DNA of 64,000 bases, taken from Dimorphilus gyrociliatus (taxonomy: Eukaryota; Annelida; Polychaeta; Dinophilidae). The notes under the pieces are model-generated. The model was given only the letters and a program-made list of their open reading frames with translations. It was not told where the DNA came from and did no database searches. Numbering within the stretch: the first letter of the stretch is position 1; every line of letters begins with the position of its first letter. A program made the translations under genes and the position numbers. This document shows, piece by piece, positions 36,627 through 54,998 of this stretch. The stretch covers positions 930,001-994,000 of the forward strand of contig CAJFCJ010000002.1 in assembly GCA_904063045.1 (NCBI GenBank). The letters run 5' to 3'.

Positions 36627-37749
36627 ACTTAACAAACACTGTACTTTAAGAGCACTAAATTGCTTTTGAATTGAAGGCGGAAATTGCTTGATTGCGATTG
36701 GCTGTAAATTCTGATACCTTTTTGCATCATATAGTATACATGTAAAAGAATTTTAGTTCTCTTTCGCGCAAACTCGTAAAAGAAATCATTTTTAAGGAGC
36801 CAATCAGAATCAGTCACGCTGTTTGCTGCTTCTTTTAATTATTTGTATTACACTTTATCGTAAGTTACTGATGTCTTTCTCCGAGAGTTATGCTTTACGA
36901 ATTGAAAACTAACCGGTGCAAATATTTGAATTTCCTTAATCAAACTTTTCGTTTAAAAATACCTTACAATCTCCAATTTCGCAAATTTGCTGTACCCTTA
37001 CACAATTAATTGTTCCTGATGCATTTGTAGTGGAGACAGTTGGACAGGGAGACACAATGTAATAAAGACATTAACAACTACTTTTAATATGTAATTTCTT
37101 TATTTTAACTGAAGATATTAGTCATTCATCACTTTAAGGTTTGCTATATTTTTAGACTCACAAGTTATAATATAAATTAGATTTGAATAGAAAAATTCAT
37201 TAAAAAACACTTCAAATATTCTGTTGCAGGTCTAACTTTTGCAGCAGAATATTTTTTAAATAGACAAAGAATACCAACGTTCCTATTACCGATTCCGAAT
37301 AAGATGAAAATTTATTAGTTTAAAGTATAGTAATTGTAAATTCAATTTGTTATTCAAATTTTGATCTGAACCTCTTAACGATGTGCCAATTCTGAAAATG
37401 TACGACATGAAGAAAGATTTAAACCTGTCATATGGGTCTTGTTTTTAAATAGATTGACAAAAGTAGTAAATATATTTGAATGGGTAAATAATAAAAGAGG
37501 AAAATTATTTACAAGAACTATCGGAATGTACTTCGGCGGCTGAGAACTGCAATAGAAGGTAGGTTGCTAATTATCATTGGCAACTACGTGTTTATGACCA
37601 TGGATCTGTTGCTCAAACTACACAATCATTAGCACATCCTTACAGTTTATCTTGATTTCGTCTACGGCGAAAGGAGAAGAAATAAAAAAGTTCAAGTAAA
37701 AAATTCTTTAAATTATTCGAATACTGAATACGCCAGTTCGAAGGCGTCT
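36627..37749. promoter_or_regulatory. EMX upstream region and neurocalcin 3' region
   Basis: 1.1 kb of AT-rich spacer on the minus-minus junction. It should include the EMX promoter and the 3' UTR of the calcium sensor. The ORF at 36629-36817 lacks an ATG and resembles nothing I know. Confidence 0.4.
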
Positions 37750-38447
37750 TTAAGCAGCAGTTCCGCCTACCGAACCAGGATCGCATTGTAGCAGTCGAAC
37801 AATTGATGGGTCACTTTTAGCGCCTTCAATGAATTCTTCGAGGGAGAGTTTTCCGTCTTCATTCTTATCCATTTGACGGAATATTTTATCCGTTCTCTTT
37901 TCTGGAGTACTCTCATCTTCGGGCATTTTCATTACCGATCCGACCATTTTGTATATAGCCTGATAAAATAAACAATAAGTATTTTTTTACTTATTGCTAT
38001 TAGCTAACCGTTACGATTTCAAGCATTTCCTGCCGAGAAATATATCCATTACCGTCCAGATCATACATGTTAAAAGCCCATCGTAATTTTTCATCCAGCT
38101 TTCCTCTAGAAGTGATACTCAGAGCGCATATAAATTCACGGAAGTCTATTGTACCGTCTCCGTTAGTATCAAACGTTCGAAAGACATGTTCAGCAAATTT
38201 TGATGCATCCCCATATGGAAAAAAGTTCCCATAGATTTTTTTAAACTCGCTAACAGTTAATGTTCCACTGGGACAATCCTTTAAAAAGCCCTTATACCTG
38301 TTAAATATTTATATAGTAATATATGATTGTCAAGTTTAATAAGTAATGATACAACCATTCCTTTATTTCTTCATCTGAAAATTCCGTATGCCGTCTTAAA
38401 TCTTCCAAGTCTTCTGGCTTTAGCTTGCTACTATTTTTATTTCCCAT
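37750..38447 (-). CDS. NCALD: Neuronal calcium sensor, neurocalcin/hippocalcin type
   Basis: Three exons: start exon from ATG 38447 ([17 protein letters not shown]), middle exon of about 38010-38300, and last exon ending 37750. The second residue is Gly, an N-myristoylation site, and the calcium-myristoyl switch fits the family. Four EF-hands: EF1 is degenerate ([20 protein letters not shown], with the Cys-Pro typical of the NCS family), EF2 is [15 protein letters not shown]3 [13 protein letters not shown] and EF4 [13 protein letters not shown]. The tail [12 protein letters not shown] matches neurocalcin/hippocalcin rather than frequenin. Such sensors act on guanylate cyclases, clathrin and receptor trafficking in neurons. 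Head-to-head with G alpha q, 1.2 kb apart. Confidence 0.96.
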
Positions 38448-39647
38448 AATAGTACAGGCAGAACACCTACAAAAAGAAATTTTACTAAAGCATTTAGATT
38501 AAAAGTCAACATGCAGCGACACCTGCTCTACGAACGCTGCTTGTTCTATTTTTTCGATTACTGAAATTTTAACATAAATCTGTGAATAACAGATGAGATG
38601 AATCATTATTAGAATTGTATCTTCTCTCTTTATTAATTTCATATGAAAATGCTCTGAGAAAACGATTCTTAAACAAATTAACTGATATAATTATATAATG
38701 AAAGGAAGGTATCAGCCATCCGAAAGAGAAACGATTCATTGACATAGTCTTCAGTAATCACTTCATCTTTTCCATATATAATTATTGATTTTATATTTAA
38801 ACAAAATTACCTCTTTAAAGAATGAACCACCCAATTTGACAAGCACTTCGAGCTAACGGCAACCGGAAATGCGGTCAACGACTGCGAGACTGCGATTTTC
38901 CTGTCATTTACTGCCACCTACAATCCCCTTCACTTTCTTATACTTTTTAAAAATTGCAACCTTTTTATCCACAGATGCTTATACTTTACTGATTTTTATA
39001 ATAATTCAAAGCAGATAAAAAATTTGCATTTTCTCAAGATAGAACAACCTAATATTTAAAATTTGATTAATACAAGAAAAGTTTCCAATCAAGATTCTTT
39101 TGAAAGAAACTTTTATGATTATAATAAACAAGGAAAATTTATTTAAAGTCATGAGTTTGCTAATAAAAGTTTACGCGATCATTTGCTTTCAGATTCAAAT
39201 TTGGCGCTAGTTATGCCATTATGCATGCCGAACGTCGGCCTCGTTTCAATTTGCCATTCCACTTATATTTTTTCTCCCCTCTTTCCAGTTATTTTACTTG
39301 CTTTTTTGTTTAAAATTGACCAAAATCGGGATTTTTAGCATGCAAAATACTAATAGACATTTTAGAAATATTTTGTAAAAAAAAATCGCCAATTAAATTT
39401 CTCTGAGAGAAGAAATCAATTAGTTGGGGAGAATACATAGGGCGAATGGTTGTTGAATGGAGTGAATGCTCACACCCAATCTGACAGGAATAATTTTTAT
39501 GGCAATGCCGTTTTACTGAATCGAATTGTTATTCGTATTGATTCCCCAAGAAATTAGTGACTGTGGAATATTATCTAAGGCTAGGACAACTGCAGTTGGC
39601 TGCAATAACCACGCAGTCCGCGCCATTCGTATCTTTTCATTGCTAAC
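38448..39647. promoter_or_regulatory. Divergent promoter region neurocalcin / G alpha q
   Basis: 1.2 kb between opposing starts. It contains slightly GC-richer stretches (about 38850-38890 and 39220-39250) amid AT-rich DNA, and AACATGGC around the G alpha q start. No other gene is seen. Confidence 0.45.
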
Positions 39648-41955
<2,308 letters not shown>

Positions 41956-42354
41956 CACCGCCTGTGGCCTTTTCTGTGTTAGGCACTAAACTCACAAGAA
42001 ATGATATATTAATGTAGTGCGTTTTAAAATAATGACAAATTGCGTCGTCTGTTGTCGTTTCTAGTCGAAGCAAATCTCAAACGTTGAATGAACGGAGTGA
42101 TTTTTTTTAAAATAATTTTTATGAATGGTATACGTGTTTATGGAATGAATGAAAAGGCATGTGATGATGAATTCGTAGCTGCTACTTTGTGCTTTTGTAC
42201 TCCACTTATAAATGTTAAAATATTCGACGTGGGTCGAGCAACTCTGCCTGTATGAAAGTGACTGTGCAATATTGGTCGGTCACACTATATACTTGTAAGA
42301 ATTTATTCAATAGTCGATGCTTTATAAGGTTTCGTGTTCAGAAAAAAAGAGAAG

Positions 42355-42360
42355 AATAAA
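42355..42360 (+). terminator. Poly(A) signal AATAAA for G alpha q
   Basis: Canonical hexamer 400 bases after the stop codon. Confidence 0.5.
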
Positions 42361-42833
42361 TTTAATCCTTCAATAACCCAAATCTAAACCATCACCTCGT
42401 TGATTCCTGGCTTCTCTCTATACAATCTATCGTCTTCAATCAAGCTGTCATCCTTTTGTAATGATATGACTGCATCCGAAAAGAGCCCGATCGTTACCTA
42501 ATATTGGTCCCGTAATTTTATGACCTTTGGAATGTAGTTCCCGAAAGACATCCAGCTGAGCACAACTTACAACTGATAATTCACCACCATGAATAATGAA
42601 TAAACACAACCCAAACTAAACTTGGAGCGTCACTGGTTTTTTGAGGAGACACGCCTAATATGCTAAGTAAAATTTGTATGTGACCCTGAGGTTGCATGTA
42701 GCCTACCATATCACGAGGTCAAAAGTCGCATATTATTTAAAATACTATAACGCAATAACTTAATAGTTTATTTAGTTCCAACATGTTTTGAAATCTCTTA
42801 TGCTTAAAATTCAGATATTAAAGTTTGTATAAT

Positions 42834-42834
42834 G

Positions 42835-42866
<32 letters not shown>

Positions 42867-42869
42867 TAT
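42834..42869. repeat. TA microsatellite
   Basis: TA dinucleotide tract with one TG interruption, in an intergenic region. Confidence 0.85.
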
Positions 42870-43859
42870 TCTTTTGAGTAAAGACCTTCCATCTCGAAAG
42901 CCATGTGATAGAATTTTTGTTTGAGACACGCATTCTTCTTTAGAATTTATTTGACTTAAAATATCTTACATTTGTCAAACACAAGTTATACAAATCTTCT
43001 CATTTTCTTGCAAAATTAATGTTATTGTTTTCAATAACTTGTTTCACTATATTACCCGGTAACTCATCATTCACACATACTTTCATCCAAATGATTGCTC
43101 GTTTTCCTCTTCCTCTCATATTAAAAAAGAATATTTACAAATATTAGACAATGCAGTTCTCATTTATACACTAAATTTCAGCCAATCTAACCTAACAGGC
43201 TTCGAATTGAAGATCATCTCTTAATCTGGCTCTTCTATATTTAATAAATTTTCAACTATTTTTGTCAACTAAAAAAAGAATTCATATAAAAGAAACGATT
43301 CATTCATTGATAAATTTACTTCCTTTCAAATGCTATCATCATTGAAATAGTATTCCATGAAAGCTATTTCTTTTACACACATTTCAGTTTTAGGTTTACA
43401 AAATCTACAGTTTTAACAACTTCGCCAAACACCTATATGGAGTTGTAAAATAACATCTGGACTACAATATAACAATTCATTTATGATTTTAGTAAGATCG
43501 TTGTATTATACCTAGATTATAGCAAAAGAAAGATTCATGAAACACAGCCAGGATTCTTTAACTTTTGATTATCATTAACTGATTGATGGAATATAGAAGT
43601 TTTCACGAGAAAACAATAGCTAGTTGCGCAAAAAAAAAAAATCATTTCTGACATTTTGTAAAAACATTTTATAACAAGATATTAAGACTTTTAATAACAT
43701 TTAAAAAATTATTCAAAAACGTCAAGGACTCATCTCAGCATAATCTATTTCTAAGTAGTAGCTGAATCACATAAAGCAATATTTGCAGTATTTAAAATGT
43801 TTCGTATACTATAGGTATACATGTTACTCAGTGGAAGTCAAGCAGAATTTGAAAGTCTA

Positions 43860-44240
43860 CTAAGACGTTTCATCTTTAATAGGATATAGCTTCAAGTGAA
43901 AATCTTCTGTACGACAAGATGAGGAGACGTTATAGCCTCCTTTAGTTGTCATCTGCAGTTGAACATCCTCCACCTAATGAAAAAGAATTAAGATGAAGTG
44001 TGACAAAACTCAATCGTTTAAACTTACGGAAACACCAATTTTTTCTTTTGCAATGTCATTTCGACCAACATGAACGGTGTGCTGAAAGTCCTTTGGTAGA
44101 CTAATCATACTTTTATCAATTCGTTTAGTTGTAACCTAATGATAGAGAATTGATAGCTTCTATAAAAAATAAAAAGATGATTTTACATAATCTGAATTCC
44201 TAGTCTTCCAGCAGCTATGGAACAGCGAAAGTGATGTCAT
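43860..44240 (-). CDS. CDC42SE2: CDC42 small effector (SPEC1/2 family)
   Basis: Three small exons in phase give 90 residues, slightly longer than the vertebrate 79-84; it is too fragmented to show as one ORF. The N-terminus MTSLSLFHSCWK has a Cys near residue 10 beside hydrophobic residues, as in the palmitoylated family N-terminus. The CRIB-type GTPase-binding motif is RIDKSMISLPKDFQHTVHVG (family: [20 protein letters not shown]). A second conserved block, QMTTKGGYNV, matches family QMQSKGGY. These adaptors bind active CDC42 at membranes and influence actin. It is head-to-head with ROR/HR3, 643 bases apart. Confidence 0.88.
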
Positions 44241-44883
44241 GTTAGGGAATCTGTATGAAATTTATTGAAAATTGTTACTTATATATATATATATATATAT
44301 ATACAGTATATATATATTAAAGAAACTATTCAATGTTTACAAAATTTAAAATGCCATAGAGCAATTTAAATTTATAGTCAAAAATCTCGAAACATGCAGT
44401 ATATGGCAGTTTAAAGTAGTTGAATACTGACCATTAACTTTTGAGTTTATAATATACTGTTTTATTTTGCGGAAAACTTATCCGCTGGCTTGCAGTAGTG
44501 TATAGTTTACTTCCGTAAAGGGAGGCAGGAAACGGAAGAAGAACCAGATTATATATTTACATATACTTATATCAATTCCGTGAGATGGAGTAAGCATCGC
44601 TCGGAAGTGGTGTCACCTCTTGGAAACAGAGGTAACTATTTTTAAGATGGCTGACATGTGATGTTAGCGTCCATGTGAAAATTTCTCTTTTTCTCTCTTT
44701 GCTACACTATGGATACGAAATAGACAAAGTCAAAACTGTTTATTATTTGCACCATAACTGATCCACGGCAATCTCTTGTTTAAAGCCTAACTATACTTAG
44801 TTTTTTGAGGTATTTGCATGCAAATCAGTCTGTGCTATAAATAGCCATTGTTGAGGTGCTTTCATTTGCCGAAGTACTGGAAG
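44241..44883. promoter_or_regulatory. Divergent promoter region CDC42 effector / ROR
   Basis: 643 bases between opposing start codons, containing a 40-bp TA microsatellite (about 44279-44318) close to the effector start and AAGATGGC at about 44645. No further gene. Confidence 0.45.
44279..44318. repeat. TA microsatellite
   Basis: Long TA tract with one CAG interruption, immediately upstream of the CDC42-effector start codon. Confidence 0.9.
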
Positions 44884-47355
44884 ATGAATACTCCAAATAT
44901 GACTCCTCCTGCACCACCACCATCATCAAACGGATCGCCGGCAAATATGAAAGGTATTGTCCGATTTGCAAAAAAGTTTCTTTTAAGTTGTAAGGTGCTG
45001 TTTGGTTTTAATAAAAAAAGTATTATGTACGCATTAACTAGCTGTGAGAAATAGATTCATTGATACCTATATTTGATATCCCAAAAAGTTAAAACCGTAA
45101 AGCTTGAAGATAACGAGGTTTTATATTAGCTAAAATATTTGAGACAATAACGGAGTAGAGTTTGAAAACAGTTGTCTATCAAGCTATAGAGTATCTCTAC
45201 AGACGTACTTTGACTTTCGAATGTTGACATTGTAAAAGGTTTTCGCGCCAGAAGCGATGTCACGTGATCAGCATCCTCACGGGGTCGATGTGAAAATAAA
45301 TTTTTTGTATGAGTGCATTCTGCATCGTAGGCGACAGTTGGCAAGGTGAATTGAAGATGATTCCAACATCTGCTCGGGTTTCTCAGTATATGCAGCTTTG
45401 GAATGTTTTCAATTTTCATTTATCAATTCCATTACGCGGTTTGCTATTCGACGGAGAGCTGCTTGTAAAATTAACCTAGTAATATCTTGTATAAAAACAC
45501 GAAAAGAATACTTGATTAAATAAGGATGTGATTTTCTCAATTTTAAAAAATTATAAATATACGTTTTTACAGCGCAAATTGAGGTGATACCATGTAAAGT
45601 CTGCGGAGATAAGTCTTCCGGCGTTCATTACGGAGTAATTACTTGTGAAGGGTGTAAAGTGAGTTTTGTTTATTATTTCTGGCGTTGCATCTCTCCAAAT
45701 TCTCGTCTAAATGCAGGGATTCTTTCGGCGAAGTCAAGCGGGTCCCATAAATTATCAATGCCCGAGAAATAAAAACTGTGTGATAGATAGAGTAAACAGA
45801 AACCGATGCCAGTATTGCAGACTGCAGAAATGTATAGCACTTGGAATGTCGCGTGATGGTAGGTTTATTAAAGCAAAGAAACTAATCTCTATGTATATAT
45901 TTTGTACATAATAAACACAGCTGTAAAATTTGGAAGAATGTCGAAAAAACAACGAGAACGCGTCGAGGATGAAGCAAATCAAATTCGTATGCGATCTTCA
46001 TCAAATAATATCAGTTCCCCAAACGGGCTTCCCGATTATTCAAACATTACGTCTATCAGCCAATCGGGGAATAACAACGACTTTTACACGGGGTACAACT
46101 TTCTATTTTTTTTATATTGTTAAGTTTTGACAATCTTCTTTTATACAGCGCTTCATACACCCAGTTAACTATGACTCCAACAAATGGTGCTTTTATAGCC
46201 TATCAACCCGGCCATCAGCCAATCACATATGCCTCTCCTGCGCCTAATGACGGCGAACAAGTTTCCTCCGAAGCGGTTACTTTTCAGCAAACTCAGTGTA
46301 TAAAACCTGAACAGATGGACTTGAGTAAGTGTGGACAATTTCAATTTTAAGACAAACAATAAACAATTTCTCATAGGTGTCCTGGAGAAATGCTTGCTCG
46401 ATGCCCATACGCGAACATCATTATTAACCGAAGATATAGAGAAAATAAAACGAAACACGAACACAACCGTTCTTCGTGACGTCAAATTATTAGTATGTAA
46501 CATGTAAATCGAATATAACAGTATATAAACACCTTCCATTACAGGATCATGCTCAATTATGGGCTGAAATTGCCGAGAAATTAACTAGTGCTGTTCAGCA
46601 AATAATTGAATTCGCCAAAATGGTGCCGACATTTATGAACTTTTTGCAGGATGATCAAATTATGCTACTTAAAGGAGGTTTGTTTTATACTATTGTTCAC
46701 CACTTAAGTGTAAATAAACGAAAATGTTTTTTTTTTCTTAGGAAGTTTTGAAATAGCTTTGTTGCGCTTAAGTAGAGCCTATGATGTCACATCAAATTCC
46801 GTTATATTTGGCGAAGCTTTTGTCCCTCTGGACTGTTTTGAGAGTTTAAGTAAGTAACTAACCTAAAAGGAACAATTTTCACTGTTAAATTTTGCCTTCT
46901 CTCAGCGAAACGAGAAAAAGATGTTATGAAGAAGATATTTACCTTCGCAAAAGATATAATATCATTGAACCTAACGGAAAGTGAATTGGCAATTGTCTGT
47001 GCTCTGGTTCTTGTTGAATCTGGTAAAGAAAATTTGTTTTTCTAATTTAAATCATATTAAAACATTCTAACCATGTTCTTTCTGATTATCTTCATTAGAT
47101 CGCCCTGGAGTAAAAGACAGTAAAGCTATTGAACATTTGAATATCCAATTGCAATTGGCACTTCGAGCAGCCTTGTCTTCTTCTCATCCGAACGAAGAGG
47201 ATCGAATAATGGAACGTTTGAAGGAATATTATAAAAAATTACACGAACTTTCCGCCTTACATATTGAAATGTTAGACTTTTTTAAAACTGAAAATCCGGA
47301 AATAGATTTCCCTGCTTTGCATAAAGAACTTTTTAGTCCAGAAGGTTTGGATTGA
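44884..47355 (+). CDS. NR1F: ROR/HR3-type nuclear receptor (NR1F)
   Basis: Ten exons give about 458 residues. Exon 1 encodes a Pro-rich A/B domain. The DNA-binding domain has zinc finger 1 [20 protein letters not shown] with P-box CEGCKGFF, split by a 52-nt intron, and zinc finger 2 [20 protein letters not shown], followed by the carboxy-terminal extension [19 protein letters not shown] that is almost identical in RORs and insect HR3. The ligand-binding domain starts near 46550 ([19 protein letters not shown]), has [12 protein letters not shown], and ends with the AF-2 helix FPALHKELF (ROR: FPPLYKELF). RORs bind RORE half-sites as monomers and control circadian, molting or metamorphic timing. 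ATG 44884 gives [13 protein letters not shown]; a further upstream exon cannot be excluded. Confidence 0.96.
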
Positions 47356-47806
47356 CCGTATTATTACTCTTAGGCTGAATAAAGGGCAAGATTAGCTGTA
47401 ACAAGACAAAGAACTATGAAAATTTGCCATTTCTTACAGTTTCATACGTGTAAATACATACTACTCTATCGTACTGTATGTGTATATATACATTACATAT
47501 ATATTATGTTATACATTTAACATATATGCGTCGAATTATACGTGTGTGTGTGATTGCGAAAGTTTATACATATACAAGTTTGTTATGAATTTTATTTTTG
47601 TGTTCTTATGTCGATGCATTTAAATTGAATATCTTTCAAGTAGATGTACATTCATATACTGTTTATGTATAGTCCTTATACATACCTGTATATATGTATT
47701 ATATTTGAAAGACAATCATTTGTCGTCGATTAGGTTTAAGTTTTTTGTTAATTGCTACTATTTTATATTGTAGGCGGAATATTCATGCTGCATGCAAGAA
47801 AGTGGT

Positions 47807-47853
47807 ATATTGTTAAATGGACATCTATAACAAATATAGATATTTAACAATAT
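47807..47853. other. Hairpin-forming inverted repeat
   Basis: Arms of 12 bp (ATATTGTTAAAT and its complement) continue, after a 4-nt bulge, into a further 6 bp around a 7-nt loop. It sits in the likely 3' UTR of ROR. It could be an RNA stem-loop, but it is short for a pre-miRNA. Confidence 0.4.
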
Positions 47854-48290
47854 TTGAGGAAGTATACATAAAAAATGTATATAATTCTATTCGTGCTTAC
47901 TAATAGTTTCAACTATGACATAAGCTGAATGATATAAAAATATATATCGATATCTTTCAATATATCTATATATAAATTTATATATATATATATATATATA
48001 TAAATAAAGAATTTATAAATTTCCAAGTATCTACATATACAAAATATTCAGTATACAGTATACGCTGTATACTGTACAATAGCCAATATACTAATATTAT
48101 TTATTATATGCATATTAATCCTAGTCATTCCTCACTCTTGAAAAATATGTGTCTATATACACTTTAAAAATATATAGACATATTATTTGACTGACAGTGA
48201 AAGAAATTTTTGTTTTGTTTTCATTTTTGATTAACATTCTCAACGTTAAAACACCTATTAGGCTTCCTAATTCACAACAAACCATTGATA

Positions 48291-48305
48291 ACTTCAGATG
48301 GCGCT
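48291..48305 (+). promoter_or_regulatory. CTCF-like motif
   Basis: ACTTCAGATGGCGCT contains the core AGATGGCGCT. It lies about 150 bases upstream of the putative first alternative PKA exon. Confidence 0.4.
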
Positions 48306-48449
48306 CTTGGTCCTTCCAGGGGGCGTTGTTAAGTACTGTAAAACAATCACTTGACTCGGATCGAGTTCGACGGATGGATATAAACGCCAACATATTTGGC
48401 GATTTTAGAAGGAAATTATAAAGAAATTTTGGACTTAAATTGTTTTATC

Positions 48450-48573
48450 ATGAGCGACATACTTGGGAAAATTTTTGGAGGCAAGGACAAATCTGACAAG
48501 TCGCAGAGAGGGTCGGAAGTGAAAACGGAAGGTAAAAAGGATTCACAAACAAATTCGAAATGGCCAGAATTTT
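48450..48573 (+). CDS. PRKAC: Putative alternative first exon of the PKA catalytic gene
   Basis: ATG-initiated stretch MSDILGKIFGGKDKSDKSQR, continuing Lys/Ser-rich. Two donors (after 48531 or 48573) both leave phase 1, the phase needed to join the PKA exon at 51290 (VKQFLAQAKEEF). With the first donor the kinase would be 363 residues. PKA-C genes in animals commonly use several first exons with different N-termini, which supports this reading. It could instead be a separate small gene. Confidence 0.45.
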
Positions 48574-51046
48574 GTACGTTTTTTATAGTTCTTTTTATAA
48601 TTAACGAGTAGGTGAAAATGTTATCAAAACGCTTATCTTATCGCACTCTTCAAAACTGGGCGTTTTTAATAGAAAACTCTCTTTAATCAGTGAAAATTCC
48701 TTTTAGCTTTTTCTCCCAAAGCTCATTCGTAATCACGAAACGACTGTAGGTGGTCATTTTTTGCTGCTGCTTTCCATCCTCGCGTCGCGGCAGCAATTTT
48801 CAGTGCGAAAATCGTACGTCGTTGACCTAGAAATCGATGCCGTTTCTTTTTCGCTATGTAAAATTCTACCGAAGCACATAGCTAAAAATACTCGTTATAT
48901 TCGTATATACTGTGAATAATATCAAATATATTTTGTACATGTATCCATACAAAGTGTACATATAGTGTACATACAATACTTTGTGTTTTCAATGTATAGC
49001 AAAGAATAGATAACCAAATGTAAAAAATTCGAGCTATCTACTGAAATAAGATATCAACTGAATTCGGCGGCAGCGCTGTTTGTCTTGTCCTTAACTTATC
49101 GATTTCGTCGATGTTTGTTAGTTTGTAATGTGCTGATATAAGGAATACCATAGATGCAGCGTATACTGTATCAAATTTAAATTTACATAATACTACAAAA
49201 AGGTTATATATACTGCATATATATGTATATATTAGTAATATATGCTTATATACATTTATTGTACACTGATACATACAAATTTTAGATTGTTATTAAATTA
49301 GATAGGATAAGTCAGATCATGTAGTTATATTTGTAATATTACATAGCTATAAATACATTGATAGATACTGTAGGTGTATAATATCATATTATACTATGCT
49401 ATGTATTAGAATATATAACTATAGTGTAGATGTACTATATTTATTTATATATTTCAACTATAAATATAAATAAAAATATAAATATAAATGAAAGTATAAA
49501 TATAAATATATATAATATACAAGTATATATATAAATATATATATATGTATATATATATATAAATGTATATATATATATATATTCATTGCTTATTTATCAG
49601 TTTAGTTTATGAATATTAGCGATTAAGCATTGGCTAATGGTTTTGACAGCAGCTATATTATGCAGGCACGTATATTCTCCCTTTTCTTTATAGGCTATGG
49701 CTGATTGTATGTATATTTGAGGTTTTTCGACAACAGTCCGATTTATTATATGTAGTTGCCTTCCAGCCATCTCCCGGTTTCAGCGTAAGGATAAATAAAT
49801 GTTATCTACAAATCCACAATAATTGCGGGCGTAATTACTAATGAATTTCCTTGTATAATTGACTTGCTTGTATATGTATGTGATAAAATATTTATAAAAA
49901 ACCAATCGGCAGCAGCATCTGTTAGTTTTCTCGGTTAAAGCACCATCTGTTGATTGTAATTAAGCTCGTTATGATTCGATCCATTCTATTGCAAATATAT
50001 TAATATATATATAATTATAATATTATATTATTCAAATAATATAATATACAAGTCATGATATTTATATCTGAAATTGAAATATATATACTCAGTATACTCG
50101 TATTTTCAGTAAATATGCTGTATATATTGTTTTTTTTTTTGTAGTCCTTTGCCTCTCCTACAATGAACGGACTTTGAATTTAACATCTTATTTGTAATGC
50201 ATTATTTAGGGAGCTGTGATTTGTAGTTTACTTAAAAGAAATCAACCGAATCGGTTCATTATATATTACCCTATCGAGTCTTTCCCCAAGTCCTCTCTTA
50301 CTTTAAGAAAAAATGTATTGCAGTAACAGTGCTTCCAGATGTAGGAGTGAGGTAAAACAACACCATTGATAAGCTCATTTGTTCGTGGAACATAAGTAAA
50401 ATATTTTGTATATCGCAAATAATAACTTGGTAGGTCAATATTTTATTGATAATACGTGAGAGAATGTATTAAAGGGCGTTTCCTCAATATTTTATATTTT
50501 CCCTTTTAACAAATTTTGCTTTCAAATGTATTAGATTTAACTGTAATCAAATTAAAAATTTCAATGACCTCTATTCAAGAATGCTTGATGCTAACAAGCC
50601 ATCTTTCTATCAGTTCGAGTCGGAATACCATTCGGTTTTATTGCGGTTCCCCTTCGCGTGCAATTCGTAACTCGTATACATTATGATAATGGACTATGTA
50701 GCCACCCTAATGTTATTCCGCAGCCATTTTAGAAATATAACGCTTTTCACCTTACGCTCCAGAAATTAGTTACACAGGAAAGAGGTTGAATAATTAAAAC
50801 TTACTTATCAAAATTTATGAAACATAAATTTTGAAGGATAAGTAACTAATATATATAAGATTCATTGTCGAGAAAGATTAAAGCTCTTGCTATAGGTCGG
50901 CGTAGTGATACAGTGTTTGTGGAATCGAAAAATTTGCTACTTCGCAACAGTCGCCGTTAATTATTTACTGAAGTCTAGTTTTCGCCCACTTTCTGAGTGA
51001 TTAGTCTACATAACACGCTGTATTTTACTCGTTCGGTAAAAAGACG
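48574..51046. other. Long intron or upstream region of the PKA catalytic gene
   Basis: 2.5 kb, AT-rich, with (ATATAA)n-like and TA repeats (about 49440-49582 and 50000-50060). GC-rich words lie at about 48775-48800 and 49065. A weak CTCF-like word (ACAGATGGTGC, minus strand) is near 49941-49951. No coding exon is recognised. Confidence 0.5.
49440..49582. repeat. AT-rich simple repeat cluster
   Basis: Imperfect ATATAA/TATAAA hexamer repeats run into TA dinucleotide tracts. Confidence 0.85.
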
Positions 51047-54427
<3,381 letters not shown>

Positions 54428-54998
54428 GTCGCCAAATCATGCATGCAGCGTCGTCTTCAGCAATTGACACGTGTTAAGAACGTCCTTCCGTAGTCTTCTC
54501 TATTTAGGCGTTTTAAAGAAATGTTCTTTCGTTTTTACGTTTCACGTTTGATTATGTTGTAAGCTGTCCGTAAACAAGTTCAATCTTATGCATACACAGA
54601 CATATATATGAACATATATATTTATATATATATTTATATATATATATGTATCTGTATGTATAACATACATATATGTATATGTATATATATGCTTATGTAT
54701 ATATATATATGTGTGTGTACTTATATATTTCTAATTTATTTATCAATTTAATAATCATCGATTTTTCAATGATCAATGTGTGTATTTTGTACGTGTTGTA
54801 GGCTGTGCTAATTTGTAGAAAAGATTGTATTTCTTTATAGGACGCTCTTGCGATGTCGTTGACGTGATATGTCAGTTAATACGTGAAAAATGTCGATAAA
54901 TTGTGCAGATTTTGTTTTTATCTTAACAGAAATTTATTAATTTATCTTAAATAATATAATACATTCGACATTTGCTATTGTTTTTAAGATATCATCTC
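54428..54998. other. Convergent spacer PKA / TIR-SAM gene with TA repeats
   Basis: 3' ends of both genes; about 54598-54715 is a dense run of TATA, TATG and GTGTGT repeats. No coding potential. Confidence 0.6.
54598..54715. repeat. TA/TATG simple repeat
   Basis: Compound dinucleotide and tetranucleotide repeats rich in TATATG and TATTTA. Confidence 0.85.

Larger units (their letters stand above)
41956..43859. other. Convergent spacer G alpha q / CDC42 effector
   Basis: 1.9 kb holding the G alpha q 3' UTR (poly(A) hexamer at about 42355) and the 3' UTR of the CDC42 effector. A TA microsatellite lies at about 42834-42869. No coding potential is seen. Confidence 0.6.
47356..48449. other. ROR 3' region with TA repeats and hairpins
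   Basis: AT-rich spacer. Poly(A)-like hexamer at about 47378; TA repeats at about 47978-48004; a long AT-rich hairpin at 47807-47853; and a 10-bp inverted repeat with a 3-base loop at 48054-48076. A CTCF-like site sits at 48291-48305. Confidence 0.55.

Noticed and set aside
36629..36817. 62-codon minus-strand ORF directly upstream of EMX
   Set aside because: It begins with a non-ATG codon and ends just before the EMX start; probably 5' UTR or promoter.
48054..48076. 10-bp palindrome with 3-base loop
   Set aside because: Built of TA-rich words in a TA-repeat region, so likely a by-product of low complexity; not reported as a finding.
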